Position numbers and translations under genes: made by a program
Source of the DNA: Arenicella chitinivorans
Lineage (GTDB): Bacteria; Pseudomonadota; Gammaproteobacteria; Arenicellales; Arenicellaceae
DNA: 64,000 bases
NCBI RefSeq assembly: GCF_014651515.1
Contig: NZ_BMXA01000006.1
Location: 62,001 to 126,000, forward strand
Direction: 5' to 3'
Notes under the pieces: model-generated
The model's database searches: none
Told to the model about the DNA's origin: nothing
Seen by the model: only the letters and a program-made list of their open reading frames with translations
Shown: positions 55,098-64,000 of the stretch, piece after piece
Numbering within the stretch: the stretch's first letter is position 1
Layout: every line of letters begins with the position of its first letter

Positions 55098-55711
55098 TGC
55101 TGTGCCCTCCCGTTGTTCGCAACACCAAGAAATTGCAAGTATGCAATCAATGCTTCCATTTCGGTTCGTCCTTCTACCGCCTCTTTCGCGGCCGCTATTT
55201 GTTCCTCCGTGTATGGGTGCCCTAAAAATCGTAAGGTCTTCATTTTTTTGGTAACCAGTCCACCATCAATCTCATTATCGAGAAGCCACGGAAAGCCCGG
55301 CATATTGGATTCAGGAACCAAGTCGCGCGGATTTATGAGGTGCGCGAGATGCCATTCATCGGTGTAGCGACCGCCAACGCGTGCCAGATCCGGTCCAGTT
55401 CGTTTAGAACCCCACTGAAATGGTCGATCATAGACGGACTCACCAGCCATCGATGGCGGCCCATAACGCAGACTTTCAGACACGAAAGGCCGAATCATTT
55501 GCGAATGACAGTTATAACAACCCTCTTTCACATACACGTCGCGTCCAGCCAGCTCGAGCGCTGGATACGGCACGACGCCAGCAGCAGGTTGAGTCGTCTG
55601 CGCCTGAAACATCAATGGCACTATCTCAGCAATCCCGGCCACACTAATGACCAGCGCGATCAACACGCCCATGAGACCAGTATTCTTTTCGATCGTTTCG
55701 TGCTTAATCAT
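55094..55711 (-). CDS. ccoO: cbb3-type cytochrome c oxidase subunit II CcoO
   Basis: A monoheme cytochrome c of 205 residues with one N-terminal helix ([20 protein letters not shown]). The heme motif is [12 protein letters not shown], and the axial Met is in [11 protein letters not shown]. The length is normal for CcoO. It overlaps ccoN by 4 bp and ccoQ by 4 bp, showing tight translational coupling. Confidence 0.96.
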   Translation of the reverse strand: MIKHETIEKNTGLMGVLIALVISVAGIAEIVPLMFQAQTTQPAAGVVPYPALELAGRDVYVKEGCYNCHSQMIRPFVSESLRYGPPSMAGESVYDRPFQWGSKRTGPDLARVGGRYTDEWHLAHLINPRDLVPESNMPGFPWLLDNEIDGGLVTKKMKTLRFLGHPYTEEQIAAAKEAVEGRTEMEALIAYLQFLGVANNGRAQQ

Positions 55712-57141
55712 GCTGGCACCTCGGTAGCTTTACCCATGTCTTGCGCGTCAGTGATTGCGTCCTCTGAACTCATAATCGTCTTATAAACGTTGTAAACCAT
55801 TATTAGCATCCCTATCAGGAACAGTAGACCGCCACCCAAACGCATGACGTAATATGGGTAGGTTGCTTTGATACTCTCGATGAAGGCGTACGTCAGGGTG
55901 CCATCATCATTGACGGCTCGCCACATCAGACCCTGCATCACACCGGCAATCCACATCGAGGCGATGTAGACCACCACACCGATGGTGCTGACCCAAAAGT
56001 GCACGTTGATCAAATCCGTGCTGTACATCTCGCGTTTGCCATACAGTTTTGGCAACACCGAATACACAGACCCAATCACAATGAACGCAACCCAACCCAG
56101 CGCACCGGAGTGCACATGACCTATCGTCCAGTCTGTGTAGTGTGACAAGGCATTGACCGTCTTAATTGACATCATTGGGCCTTCAAACGTCGACATACCA
56201 TAGAAGGACAGCGACACAATCATAAACTTCAGAATTGGGTCGTCGCGCAGCTTATGCCAAGCACCGGATAACGTCATGATGCCGTTAATCATGCCGCCCC
56301 AAGATGGTGCCAACAGAATGAGCGAAAACACCATGCCTAGTGACTGAGCCCAATCAGGCAAGGCGGTGTAGTGAAGGTGATGAGGGCCAGCCCACATATA
56401 AATCGAGATCAACGCCCAAAAGTGCACAACCGACAAACGGTAGGAGTAAACCGGGCGGTTGGCCTGCTTAGGGACAAAGTAGTACATCATCCCCAGAAAG
56501 GCTGCGGTCAAAAAGAAACCAACCGCGTTGTGGCCATACCACCATTGCGTCATAGCGTCTACCGAACCTGAAAAAACCGGGTACGACTCCGTCCAACTGA
56601 CCGGAATCGCTAGACTGTTAACCACATGCAATACCGCCACCGTGATGATGAACGATGCGTAGAACCAGTTGGCGACGTAGATATGTGCCATCTTGCGTTT
56701 GACGATAGTGCCAAAAAACACCACGCCGTACGCCACCCAGACAATGGTGATTAATACATCGATGGGCCAGATCAACTCGGCGTACTCCTTGGATTGGGTC
56801 ATTCCAAGCGGCAAAGTGATGGCTGCCAAAACGATTACCGCCTGCCAGCCCCAAAACGTAAAACTCGCGAGCTTGGGCGCAAACAACGGCGCATGACATG
56901 TTCGTTGTACTATGTAGTAGCTGGTCGCAAACAACGCGCAGCCACCAAATGCAAATATCACCGCATTAGTATGCAGTGGACGCAAGCGACTGAATGTGAG
57001 CCAAGGCACATCAAAGTTCAGCACGGGCCACGCCAGTTGCGCGGCAAGAATAACGCCAACCAGCATCCCGATCACGCCCCAGAAGATGGTGGCCAACGTA
57101 AACTGACGTACGACATCATCATGGTACACAAGCTTGTTCAT
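55708..57141 (-). CDS. ccoN: cbb3-type cytochrome c oxidase subunit I CcoN
   Basis: The catalytic subunit of the high-affinity terminal oxidase, 477 residues with twelve or more helices. Heme and copper ligands are visible in [36 protein letters not shown] and [17 protein letters not shown]. It is the first gene of the ccoNOQP operon. The promoter region shared with hemN has a perfect FNR/Anr box at 57201-57214, so induction at low oxygen is expected. Confidence 0.97.
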   Translation of the reverse strand: MNKLVYHDDVVRQFTLATIFWGVIGMLVGVILAAQLAWPVLNFDVPWLTFSRLRPLHTNAVIFAFGGCALFATSYYIVQRTCHAPLFAPKLASFTFWGWQAVIVLAAITLPLGMTQSKEYAELIWPIDVLITIVWVAYGVVFFGTIVKRKMAHIYVANWFYASFIITVAVLHVVNSLAIPVSWTESYPVFSGSVDAMTQWWYGHNAVGFFLTAAFLGMMYYFVPKQANRPVYSYRLSVVHFWALISIYMWAGPHHLHYTALPDWAQSLGMVFSLILLAPSWGGMINGIMTLSGAWHKLRDDPILKFMIVSLSFYGMSTFEGPMMSIKTVNALSHYTDWTIGHVHSGALGWVAFIVIGSVYSVLPKLYGKREMYSTDLINVHFWVSTIGVVVYIASMWIAGVMQGLMWRAVNDDGTLTYAFIESIKATYPYYVMRLGGGLLFLIGMLIMVYNVYKTIMSSEDAITDAQDMGKATEVPA

Positions 57142-57200
57142 AGGTTTCTCACGGTGAATTTAGATCAGTGGCAATTATTACCGTTCTAAATCCACAGGAA

Positions 57201-57214
57201 TTGATCTGGATCAA
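57201..57214. promoter_or_regulatory. FNR/Anr box between ccoN and hemN
   Basis: TTGATCTGGATCAA matches the consensus TTGAT-N4-ATCAA at all ten fixed positions. Its centre lies about 66 bp from the ccoN start and 77 bp from the hemN start. One site could serve both divergent promoters. The FNR-type regulator is encoded just beyond hemN. Confidence 0.92.
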
Positions 57215-57284
57215 GTTTGCTTGCAGTTGAACTACTATTCTTAGTGCAACTTAAATTGGCCGCCACCTCCCCGACGAAAACACT

Positions 57285-58700
57285 ATGCAGCAACACGCTA
57301 CTTCGATCTCAAAGGATCTTATTCAGCGCTACGACACAGCGGCGCCGCGTTATACCTCCTACCCCACCGCACCGCAGTTTCACAACGGCTTTAGCGAGGC
57401 GGATTATCGTACTCATGCGGAACTCGCAAACAATAGCCTCTTGCCTCGCGATTTGTCATTGTATGTCCACATTCCGTTTTGCCACTCATTGTGCTACTTC
57501 TGTGGTTGCAACAAGGTTGTTACGCAAACCACCAACAATAAAGTCAATGAATACCTAGATCGCTTGTTGCGCGAGATTCGTCGGCGTGGCCAATTGTTCG
57601 GTGCAGACCGGCTGGTAACGCAAATCCACTTTGGTGGTGGCACGCCGAATTTTCTTTCTGCCGAGCAGATACACTTAATTCTGGACGAAATAGCGCAACA
57701 GTTTCATCTAGACTTGCCACATAAACTCGAGATCGGCATTGAACTGGATCCACGGTCAATCACACCTAAGGGTGTGCACGAGCTAAACCAACAGGGGTTC
57801 AACCGATTTAGTATCGGCGTGCAAGACTTCTCAGCCCCGGTTCAGGAAGCCGTGAATCGGGTTCAGAATGAGGCAGACACCGTGGACGTCATCGAAGCTG
57901 CGCTGGCGCACAGCAAGTCGGTCAACGTGGACTTAATCACCGGTTTGCCGCGGCAAACTGTGAAGTCATTTGCCGACACGCTGGATAAAATTATCGACAC
58001 CGGCGCAACGCGCATAGCCGCCTATAACTTCGCCTATCTACCCGCGCGCATTAAAGCGCAACGCATGATCAACCCAACTGAGTTGCCCAGCACGACTTCC
58101 CGACTAGCGCTGGTGGCTTTGGCCCGCGACAAGCTCTTAGCGGCGGACTACGTGCACATTGGCATGGATCACTATGCTCTGGCGAGCGACAGCTTGGCCG
58201 AGGCGTACCGCACCGGTAGCTTACAGCGAAATTTTCAGGGTTATACCACGCACCGAGAAACCGACTTAATTGGCGTTGGGGCCAGCGCCATCAGCAACTT
58301 TGCCACCGCGTACGCGCAGAACGAGCCGACCCTGTCAAAGTATATTGAGTTGATTGACTCTGACAAACTGCCAATCGTGAAAGGCCTTTCACTTTCCGAG
58401 GATGATCGCATTCGACATGCCGTTATTCAGCAACTAATGTGCCGCCACCAAATTGATTTGAGTGCCCCAGTTGGGCGATTAGCCGACACTGACTTGCACA
58501 CCTCGATGTCCGACTATTTTGCGCCGGAGTTGACTCGGATGGCACAATTGGCAGAGGACGGCCTGATCGAATTAGATCAAGCGCGTCTGACGATCACGGA
58601 AACCGGCCGGTTCTTTATGCGCTCTATCGCCAGTGTATTCGACCGTTACCTTCCGCAATCACAAAGCGGCCAGGTGCTACCATTCTCGCGCACTATTTAG
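57285..58700 (+). CDS. hemN: oxygen-independent coproporphyrinogen III oxidase
   Basis: A radical SAM enzyme of 471 residues that makes protoporphyrinogen IX precursors when oxygen is low. The cluster motif is FCHSLCYFCGCNK (CxxxCxxC). Then come HFGGGTPNFLS, GIELDPRSIT and FSIGVQDFS, and the C-terminal HemN domain. It is divergent from ccoN, sharing the FNR box, and supplies heme for the oxidase. Its stop overlaps the convergent fnr/anr stop by 8 bp. Confidence 0.96.
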   Translation: MQQHATSISKDLIQRYDTAAPRYTSYPTAPQFHNGFSEADYRTHAELANNSLLPRDLSLYVHIPFCHSLCYFCGCNKVVTQTTNNKVNEYLDRLLREIRRRGQLFGADRLVTQIHFGGGTPNFLSAEQIHLILDEIAQQFHLDLPHKLEIGIELDPRSITPKGVHELNQQGFNRFSIGVQDFSAPVQEAVNRVQNEADTVDVIEAALAHSKSVNVDLITGLPRQTVKSFADTLDKIIDTGATRIAAYNFAYLPARIKAQRMINPTELPSTTSRLALVALARDKLLAADYVHIGMDHYALASDSLAEAYRTGSLQRNFQGYTTHRETDLIGVGASAISNFATAYAQNEPTLSKYIELIDSDKLPIVKGLSLSEDDRIRHAVIQQLMCRHQIDLSAPVGRLADTDLHTSMSDYFAPELTRMAQLAEDGLIELDQARLTITETGRFFMRSIASVFDRYLPQSQSGQVLPFSRTI

Positions 58701-59448
58701 CGGATTTAGCACTGCTCACCTGCGGATCCATCTTGCCCGACGATTCCAATGCGTGGCAGTGCACCATGGCCTCGAGCTTACTCGGATCGACAATTTCCAC
58801 TAGGCGATTATTGATGGCCAGGACGCCTTTCTGCTGAAACCGTTTCAATAACCGACTGATGGTCTCGGGTGCCAAACCTAGGTGATTGGCGATATCGCGA
58901 CGAGACATTGGCAAGTGCAATTCAAGACCGCGATGCCCACGCGCCTTATAGCGCGTCAACAAATTATGGATGAATCCTGAGAGTTTCTGCTCGGCGGTTT
59001 GATCAAAATGGTCTGTGGGACTCACGTGCGAACGATACAAATCTCGACTGAATAGATTAAACAATTGTTTCTGTAGCGACGGCAGCGTCGCGCACAGGGT
59101 CTGAAGTTCATCAAAATCCATTTCACAGAGCACAGATGTGTCGAGGACTTCCACCGTAAAACCATAACGTTTTGCGTAAATAGCATCCAACCCAAACAGC
59201 TCTCCTGGCAAGTGGAATGACTGAATATATTCAGTCCCGGCTTGGTCTAAGCGGTACGACTTAGCCATCCCGGATTTCACCGCGTACACTTTGCGAAACG
59301 GATCACCCTGACGCAAAACGATGTCGCCTGAGTGCTTGACTGCGGTGGAGGTGACAATGGTCTCAAGCTTACATATATCGGCTTTATCCAGCCCCAGAGG
59401 AAGGCAGATATCGCTCATCGCGCAGTTGGAACAGGAGTGATCTAACAT
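58693..59448 (-). CDS. anr: FNR/Anr oxygen-sensing transcriptional regulator
   Basis: A Crp-Fnr family activator of 251 residues. The oxygen-labile [4Fe-4S] cluster is bound by Cys6, Cys9 and Cys15 (CSNCAMSDIC) and Cys108. The spacings of 3, 6 and 93 are identical to those of E. coli FNR. The cNMP-like barrel fills the middle, and the recognition helix LAPETISRLLKRF has the E..SR residues that read TTGAT. A TTG at 59463 would add five residues; ATG 59448 is preferred. The cco/hemN box is its evident target. Confidence 0.94.
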   Translation of the reverse strand: MLDHSCSNCAMSDICLPLGLDKADICKLETIVTSTAVKHSGDIVLRQGDPFRKVYAVKSGMAKSYRLDQAGTEYIQSFHLPGELFGLDAIYAKRYGFTVEVLDTSVLCEMDFDELQTLCATLPSLQKQLFNLFSRDLYRSHVSPTDHFDQTAEQKLSGFIHNLLTRYKARGHRGLELHLPMSRRDIANHLGLAPETISRLLKRFQQKGVLAINNRLVEIVDPSKLEAMVHCHALESSGKMDPQVSSAKSAK

Positions 59449-59523
59449 GAGTAAGTCCGTCAAGCCGATTTCTAAGCATTATACACCCAGGATTCGATCA
59501 GAGGCGCAAAAAAAAACCGCCAG

Positions 59524-60906
59524 TTATTCCTGCGGCGAGGCAGAATTAAGCAAATCACTTTGGTCCTCACGAACACGTTCTTCCTCAACTTTTTGAACCA
59601 TTTTCTGATCAATCGACACGTCTGCGCCTTGGATCGATGGCGCGGCATTATCGGAATTGCCTGCATCCAGCGTCGCAGAGTCCTCGACGGTCGAAACCTC
59701 CGCATGAGCGGCGGACTCCGGTAGCAACGCGGCATCACCGTGGTCGAAACGTAGGCGGTATATCGGCTCTGGCAAGGTAAACCCGGACACTTCAAGGGCT
59801 GACTTCGCCGCCACAATGGCAACGCTTCGGGCCTTAGCAAAGTTCGTTGTTGATTGATCCACCCAAGCGGTAAACTTGATTACCAAATTTGAATCTCCGA
59901 CCTCTTTTAGCATCGCGCCCGCGCTGGGTTCGCACAGCACGAAACTCTGCTGATTGATTGCATCCAAGCCAACTTGCATTGCTTCCAGCGGGTCGTCTTC
60001 GCCATCAATGCCGAGTTCGAATTCAAAGCGACGTTCAGAGTTGGTTGTGTAGTTCAGGATAATGCCTTTAAACACCACTGAATTGGGAATGCGCAAATGA
60101 TTTCCATCCAGAGTCATCAAAATAGTCGCGCGGGACGTTAAGCGAATTACGTAGCCTTCGAGGTCGTTGATTACCACATGATCCCGGGCACGGAATGGCT
60201 GGCGGATACTCAACATGATACTGGAAATATAGTTCTCTAAGGTGTCACGAACCGCAAAGCCAATGGCAATTCCAAGCACACCGGCCCCACCTAGGATGGT
60301 CGTCACAAAGCGGGACGCGCCAACCAGATTGAGTGCGACCACTAAGCCGAGCCCAATGATCAGAATTCTAACTGCTTGCGACGCAATTTCTGCTAGAAAT
60401 GGGTTTGGCGTTAGTCGCTGCCATAATGTAGACCAACGTGCAATCAGACTTGCCAACACAGCGAATACGATAAATACCCCAAGCGCCACCAGCACCAAAG
60501 GAGTTGCCCGCACCAGATTACGCGCCTTCTGCTGCAGATCAGCCAACATAGGCCGCACATTGTCAGCAACGTCCAAAGTCCGGTTAATGGTATCGTCCAC
60601 GCGGACCACACCAGCCGTACGCTGAGCGATATCTAAGGCATCGCTCGCGGCAGCCTCGTTCGCAACGTCGCCAGTCAGCGTGACAACACCTGCCTCGACC
60701 GTGACATCCAATGCCTCAAGGCCATTAACCTTGTCGAAAATGCTCTCGATCCGGGCCTCGATACGACTGTCTTGCGGCTTATTGTCGGACACCTCAATAA
60801 CTGGCTCTGGCTCAGCCTGAAGAGCGTAAGTGGATGGCGCAATAGTGACGACCATGAGACAAAGCGCCAGTTGGAGAATCTGCCGGCAACGCACGGGTAG
60901 TATCAT
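59524..60906 (-). CDS. MscS-type mechanosensitive channel with BON domain
   Basis: An exported or membrane protein of 460 residues. It has a signal-like helix (LQLALCLMVVTIAP), a BON lipid-binding domain (about 45-110; VEAGVVTLTGDVANEAAASDA), three membrane helices, then the pore helix GGAGVLGIAIGFAVRDTLENYISS and the beta domain VINDLEGYVIRLTSRATIL of the MscS family. A disordered acidic tail ends it. The start at 60906 overlaps the DUF1304 stop as ATGA. It acts in osmotic down-shock or ion release. A run of nine A (59508-59516) follows on the plus strand. Confidence 0.9.
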   Translation of the reverse strand: MILPVRCRQILQLALCLMVVTIAPSTYALQAEPEPVIEVSDNKPQDSRIEARIESIFDKVNGLEALDVTVEAGVVTLTGDVANEAAASDALDIAQRTAGVVRVDDTINRTLDVADNVRPMLADLQQKARNLVRATPLVLVALGVFIVFAVLASLIARWSTLWQRLTPNPFLAEIASQAVRILIIGLGLVVALNLVGASRFVTTILGGAGVLGIAIGFAVRDTLENYISSIMLSIRQPFRARDHVVINDLEGYVIRLTSRATILMTLDGNHLRIPNSVVFKGIILNYTTNSERRFEFELGIDGEDDPLEAMQVGLDAINQQSFVLCEPSAGAMLKEVGDSNLVIKFTAWVDQSTTNFAKARSVAIVAAKSALEVSGFTLPEPIYRLRFDHGDAALLPESAAHAEVSTVEDSATLDAGNSDNAAPSIQGADVSIDQKMVQKVEEERVREDQSDLLNSASPQE

Positions 60907-61277
60907 ACCGTTTTCTCGGACAACAGCGACGACCGCCACAGAAAAAGACTCGCCAATACCGCTGGCATTGCCTGAACAAAAAAGATCGAAGGTTTAGCAG
61001 TCAGTGCGCCAACAATTCCTGCCACAACAACGCAAGCTAGAAAGAAAAATAATGTCGCATAGCGCCTACTAAAAAGGGACCACACGATGCCTGCTGCCAA
61101 AAACCCGTTATACACACCCTGATTAAAGGCCAGTGTTGCCGTCAAACTCGCCTCTTGCGGGGTCATGCCAAAAGTTTTTAGCCCAAATGGGGCCTCCCAT
61201 AAAAACATCTCGAGGACCAAAAAGGCAATGTGCAAACACGCCACCAGTATGGAAAATAAAATCGCTAATTGTTTCAT
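60903..61277 (-). CDS. DUF1304 family membrane protein
   Basis: A 124-residue protein with four helices. It has FLVLEMFLWEAPFGLKTFGM and LAFNQGVYNGFLAAGIVWS, the two conserved blocks of DUF1304. The function of the family is unknown. It is coupled by a 4-bp overlap to the mechanosensitive channel gene and is divergent from the arsenate GAPDH gene. Confidence 0.88.
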   Translation of the reverse strand: MKQLAILFSILVACLHIAFLVLEMFLWEAPFGLKTFGMTPQEASLTATLAFNQGVYNGFLAAGIVWSLFSRRYATLFFFLACVVVAGIVGALTAKPSIFFVQAMPAVLASLFLWRSSLLSEKTV

Positions 61278-61417
61278 ACACTACACTGTTGAATTATGTG
61301 GCACCATAGTAATCACTCGGGGTCATGGAAACAAGCAATCGCACTCGTCATGAGACTGTAACTTAGTCTAGCTAGGCTCTGCAGATCGTTTACTATTCGT
61401 GTTAACAGGCTACAAAT

Positions 61418-62416
61418 ATGAAGATTGGGATTAATGGATTTGGGCGAATTGGTCGACTTGCGTTTCGAGTACTGAGTGACTGGCCCGAGCTCAGTGTCAC
61501 GCACATAAATGACCCAGCCGGCAACCCAGAGTGCATGGCGCACCTGCTCAATTTTGACTCTGTGCATGGCCGCTGGCATCAGACGGCAGATGCCACCGAT
61601 ACCGAACTGCAGATTGGCTCACACTCGATCCGATACTCACGCAATGAGCAAATCCAAGATACGGACTGGTCTGGCTGTGATTTGGTCATCGAAGCCAGTG
61701 GTCGCTTTAAAGACCCGGATGTCCTGTCTAATTACCTGCATCAGGGTGTCCAGCGCGTGGTAGTTTGCGCGCCGGTAAAGCATCCGGACGTATTAAATAT
61801 CGTGCGCGGTGTTAATGACCACTTGTTCGACGCCAAACGTCATTCAATTGTGACCGCGGCTTCGTGCACAACCAATTGCTTAGCACCCGTGGTCAAAGTA
61901 ATTCAACGCGAGCTCGGTATTCGACATGGGTCAATCACCACAATACATGACATCACCAACACGCAACGGATTTTAGATACACCGCATAAGGATTTACGTC
62001 GTGCGCGCGCCTGCGGGATGAGCTTGATTCCGACCACCACGGGGTCAGCCAAAGCCATCGCCAGCATCTTTCCGGAACTCGAGGGTCGTTTGAATGGTCA
62101 CGCGGTTCGCGTTCCGCTTGCCAACGCGTCATTAACCGATTGTGTGTTCGAGGTTGAGCGCGCCACCAGCATAGATGAAGTCAATGCCTTTCTGGAACAC
62201 GCAGCACAAACCGATCTAAAAGGGATTCTGGGGTTCGAAACACGTCCGCTGGTTTCGATTGATTATCGAACTGACCCGCGTTCCAGCATTATTGACGCCC
62301 TCTCGACGATGGTTATCAACGACACGCAGATCAAGCTCTATGCCTGGTACGATAATGAGTGGGGTTATGCGAACCGCGTCGCGGAAATTGTACGCTCGAT
62401 GCACAGCCTAATCTAA
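61418..62416 (+). CDS. ArsJ-associated glyceraldehyde-3-phosphate dehydrogenase
   Basis: A 332-residue GAPDH of the arsenic-resistance type. With arsenate in place of phosphate it makes 1-arseno-3-phosphoglycerate. NAD-binding [14 protein letters not shown], the active-site [10 protein letters not shown] with the catalytic cysteine, IHDITNTQ and [12 protein letters not shown] are all present. The gene is followed after 33 bp by arsJ, which identifies it as the arsenic-linked paralogue rather than the glycolytic one. No arsR lies upstream. Confidence 0.93.
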   Translation: MKIGINGFGRIGRLAFRVLSDWPELSVTHINDPAGNPECMAHLLNFDSVHGRWHQTADATDTELQIGSHSIRYSRNEQIQDTDWSGCDLVIEASGRFKDPDVLSNYLHQGVQRVVVCAPVKHPDVLNIVRGVNDHLFDAKRHSIVTAASCTTNCLAPVVKVIQRELGIRHGSITTIHDITNTQRILDTPHKDLRRARACGMSLIPTTTGSAKAIASIFPELEGRLNGHAVRVPLANASLTDCVFEVERATSIDEVNAFLEHAAQTDLKGILGFETRPLVSIDYRTDPRSSIIDALSTMVINDTQIKLYAWYDNEWGYANRVAEIVRSMHSLI

Positions 62417-62449
62417 TCACCGCAACACCGTAATCGACAAAGGCACGCC

Positions 62450-63628
62450 ATGTCGCGCGAACTTCGACAATATCTGATTATTACTGGTAACTACTGGGGC
62501 TTCACGCTGACCGACGGCGCGTTGCGCATGTTGGTGGTGCTGTACTTTCACACCCTGGGTTACTCAGCCCTCGATATCGCGTTTCTATTTCTGTTCTACG
62601 AGTTTTTCGGCGTCGTAACAAACCTGGTTGGCGGCTGGCTTGGAGCACGCATCGGACTCAATCGAACCATGAATCTCGGCCTGTTCTTGCAGATTCTGGC
62701 GCTGGCCGCACTGCTGGTTCCGAACTCTTTTCTGACGATTGCTTGGGTCATGGCGGCGCAGGCTTTGTCCGGCATCGCCAAAGATCTCAACAAAATGAGC
62801 GCCAAAAGCGCAATCAAATCGCTGGTTCCGGCCGATCACAATTCACGATTGTACCGCTTAGTCGCAGTACTCACCGGCAGCAAAAATGCACTCAAAGGTA
62901 TAGGCTTTTTTATCGGTGGACTGATGCTGAGCCTTCTGGGATTCCACACCGCAATCCTCTGCATGGTGGGGTTTCTTGCGCTAATCTGGATTTTTAGTCT
63001 TATTACGTTACGCGCCCCATTACAACGCGCTGAGTACAAACCAAAGTTCTCTGAGATGTGGTCCAAAAGCCGCGCCATCAACACGCTCTCGGCGGCACGG
63101 CTATTTTTATTCGGAGCCCGCGACGTTTGGTTTGTGGTTGCCCTGCCGGTGTACTTCTCTAGCCAGCTTGATTGGACACATGCGTCGGTTGGTGCGTTCT
63201 TTGCTGCTTGGGTAATTGGCTACGGCGTAATTCAAGCCAGTGCGCCGCTAGTCACTGGCCAGAACCCGAGTCAAACGGCCACCACCGGCTGGTGTGTGAT
63301 CCTGACGGTGGTAATGGGACTGATTACGGCTATAAGCTGGGTTTACCGTCCCACCGCACCGGTACTGGTGATCGGACTACTGGTATTCGGCGCGGTATTT
63401 GCGATTAATTCAGCACTGCATAGTTTCAATATTGTGCATTTGGCTGACCATAAACGGGTGTCGATGGACGTCGGTTTCTATTACATGTCAAACGCTGCCG
63501 GTCGCCTATTAGGTACCGTGGCGTCAGGCTGGTTATATACCCAATTTAGTCTGCTAGCGTGCTTATTGGTCTCGACGCTGTTTCTGCTTAGCTCCAGCAT
63601 TATCGTTAGCCGCGTATCGACACGCTAG
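62450..63628 (+). CDS. arsJ: organoarsenical efflux MFS transporter ArsJ
   Basis: A 392-residue major facilitator with about eleven or twelve helices. It exports 1-arseno-3-phosphoglycerate, which then breaks down to arsenate outside. ITGNYWGFTLTDGALRMLVVL at the N-terminus, FEFFGV-like FLFYEFFGVVTNLVGGWLG and GIAKDLNKMSAKSAIK are characteristic ArsJ blocks. With the GAPDH it forms a complete arsenate detoxification pathway. Confidence 0.95.
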   Translation: MSRELRQYLIITGNYWGFTLTDGALRMLVVLYFHTLGYSALDIAFLFLFYEFFGVVTNLVGGWLGARIGLNRTMNLGLFLQILALAALLVPNSFLTIAWVMAAQALSGIAKDLNKMSAKSAIKSLVPADHNSRLYRLVAVLTGSKNALKGIGFFIGGLMLSLLGFHTAILCMVGFLALIWIFSLITLRAPLQRAEYKPKFSEMWSKSRAINTLSAARLFLFGARDVWFVVALPVYFSSQLDWTHASVGAFFAAWVIGYGVIQASAPLVTGQNPSQTATTGWCVILTVVMGLITAISWVYRPTAPVLVIGLLVFGAVFAINSALHSFNIVHLADHKRVSMDVGFYYMSNAAGRLLGTVASGWLYTQFSLLACLLVSTLFLLSSSIIVSRVSTR

Positions 63629-63677
63629 CCGGCTGACCACGCATCGCGCTCTGTGGTAAGGTGTGTTTCCCATAGCC

Positions 63678-64000
63678 ATGAATCAGGAATCCGCACTAAT
63701 GACGCGAATAAATGCACAACAATTAGCCGCCTATGAGGAGAACGGCTACCTGGTGGTTCCCAATCTGATTGATGACGCACAGCTACAAATTTGGGTTGAG
63801 CGATTGAGCGAGATTGTTGAGGGCCGTACACCGCCTGCCAACGGCATGCTCATGATGAAGGATGTCATGGTTGCCAAGGGCGAGGTGAACCCTAGTTCTA
63901 AAATGGAGGCAATCGCCAAGATACAAGATTTTGAGAATGATCCGGTGCTCGACTCCTACACCACGCATCCAGCCATTTTGGAGTGTGTCGAATCGATCGT
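63678..64000 (+). CDS. phytanoyl-CoA dioxygenase (PhyH) family protein, partial (N-terminus)
   Basis: The first 107 or so residues of a protein continuing beyond the window. It reads INAQQLAAYEENGYLVVPNL, then the LIDDAQLQIWVERL helix, the typical opening of Fe(II)/2-oxoglutarate PhyH enzymes. The iron-binding HxD motif has not yet appeared. An AGGA lies ahead of a second in-frame ATG at 63699, which may be the true start. It follows arsJ after 49 bp; a functional link is unknown. Confidence 0.8.
   Translation, partial: MNQESALMTRINAQQLAAYEENGYLVVPNLIDDAQLQIWVERLSEIVEGRTPPANGMLMMKDVMVAKGEVNPSSKMEAIAKIQDFENDPVLDSYTTHPAILECVESI

Noticed and set aside
1-64000. tRNA or rRNA genes, insertion sequences, prophage
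   Set aside because: I found no tRNA-like cloverleaf with a CCA end, no rRNA stretch, and no transposase, integrase or terminal inverted repeats.

Overview
The window is a stretch of chromosome from a Gammaproteobacterium. The support is gene content and order: rluD divergent from bamD, nadE, the aat-bpt pair followed by infA and lexA, typA, a ccoNOQP-ccoGHIS locus with an FNR/Anr protein, and a large-type isocitrate lyase. The marine-type PdsRS pair, a Na+-coupled SstT transporter and many envelope proteins suggest a free-living aquatic or marine heterotroph. I cannot name the genus. I saw no rRNA, tRNA, prophage, insertion sequence or CRISPR array. Base composition looks even throughout, so most of the window reads as core genome with a few accessory modules.

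Layout. 1-5 kb: the end of an Mrp-type Fe-S carrier gene, then the glyoxylate shunt as divergent malate synthase G and isocitrate lyase. 5-12 kb: a DUF1295 membrane enzyme, a secreted beta-helix protein, a lipoprotein M3 peptidase, a SufS-like class V aminotransferase and a 68-aa protein. 12-17 kb: a PdsR/PdsS two-component pair without its sortase, cobalamin adenosyltransferase and SstT. 17-25 kb: CPBP protease, pgeF and rluD facing bamD; nadE; then a COG3146 acyltransferase, the N-degron transferases aat and bpt, and infA. 25-30 kb: lexA with its own SOS box, DUF1178 and typA, a membrane-anchored CheA-P4-like ATPase with no phosphotransfer domain, and a 97-aa orphan protein. 30-37 kb: a GbsR/MarR-type regulator and a tripartite RND pump whose adaptor carries a perfect 12-bp tandem repeat. 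37-40 kb: a small iron-uptake module, apparently a DUF3325-DUF3649 fusion plus a PepSY reductase. 40-46.5 kb: a sulfide/persulfide module. 46.5-60 kb: an ankyrin protein, the complete cbb3 oxidase structural and assembly locus, hemN and fnr/anr. 60-64 kb: BON-MscS, DUF1304, an ArsJ/GAPDH arsenate-detoxification pair and the start of a PhyH-family dioxygenase.

The most coherent system is the sulfur module. A sigma54 activator with the three-cysteine spacing of FisR (43950-45239) faces a pdo-sqr-sulP operon. That operon has a consensus -24/-12 promoter (43821-43836) and a 20-bp direct repeat upstream that could be the activator site. Directly downstream of fisR lies a BigR/SqrR-type ArsR repressor with the two sensor cysteines 66 residues apart, heading an operon of two YeeE/PmpA-B sulfur channels. 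Two independent sulfane-sulfur sensors, one activating and one repressing, therefore sit side by side on one sulfide-detoxification locus. The second coherent system is microaerobic respiration: ccoNOQP-orf-ccoGHIS-tauE and hemN diverge from one perfect FNR/Anr site (57201-57214), and the regulator itself lies just beyond hemN.
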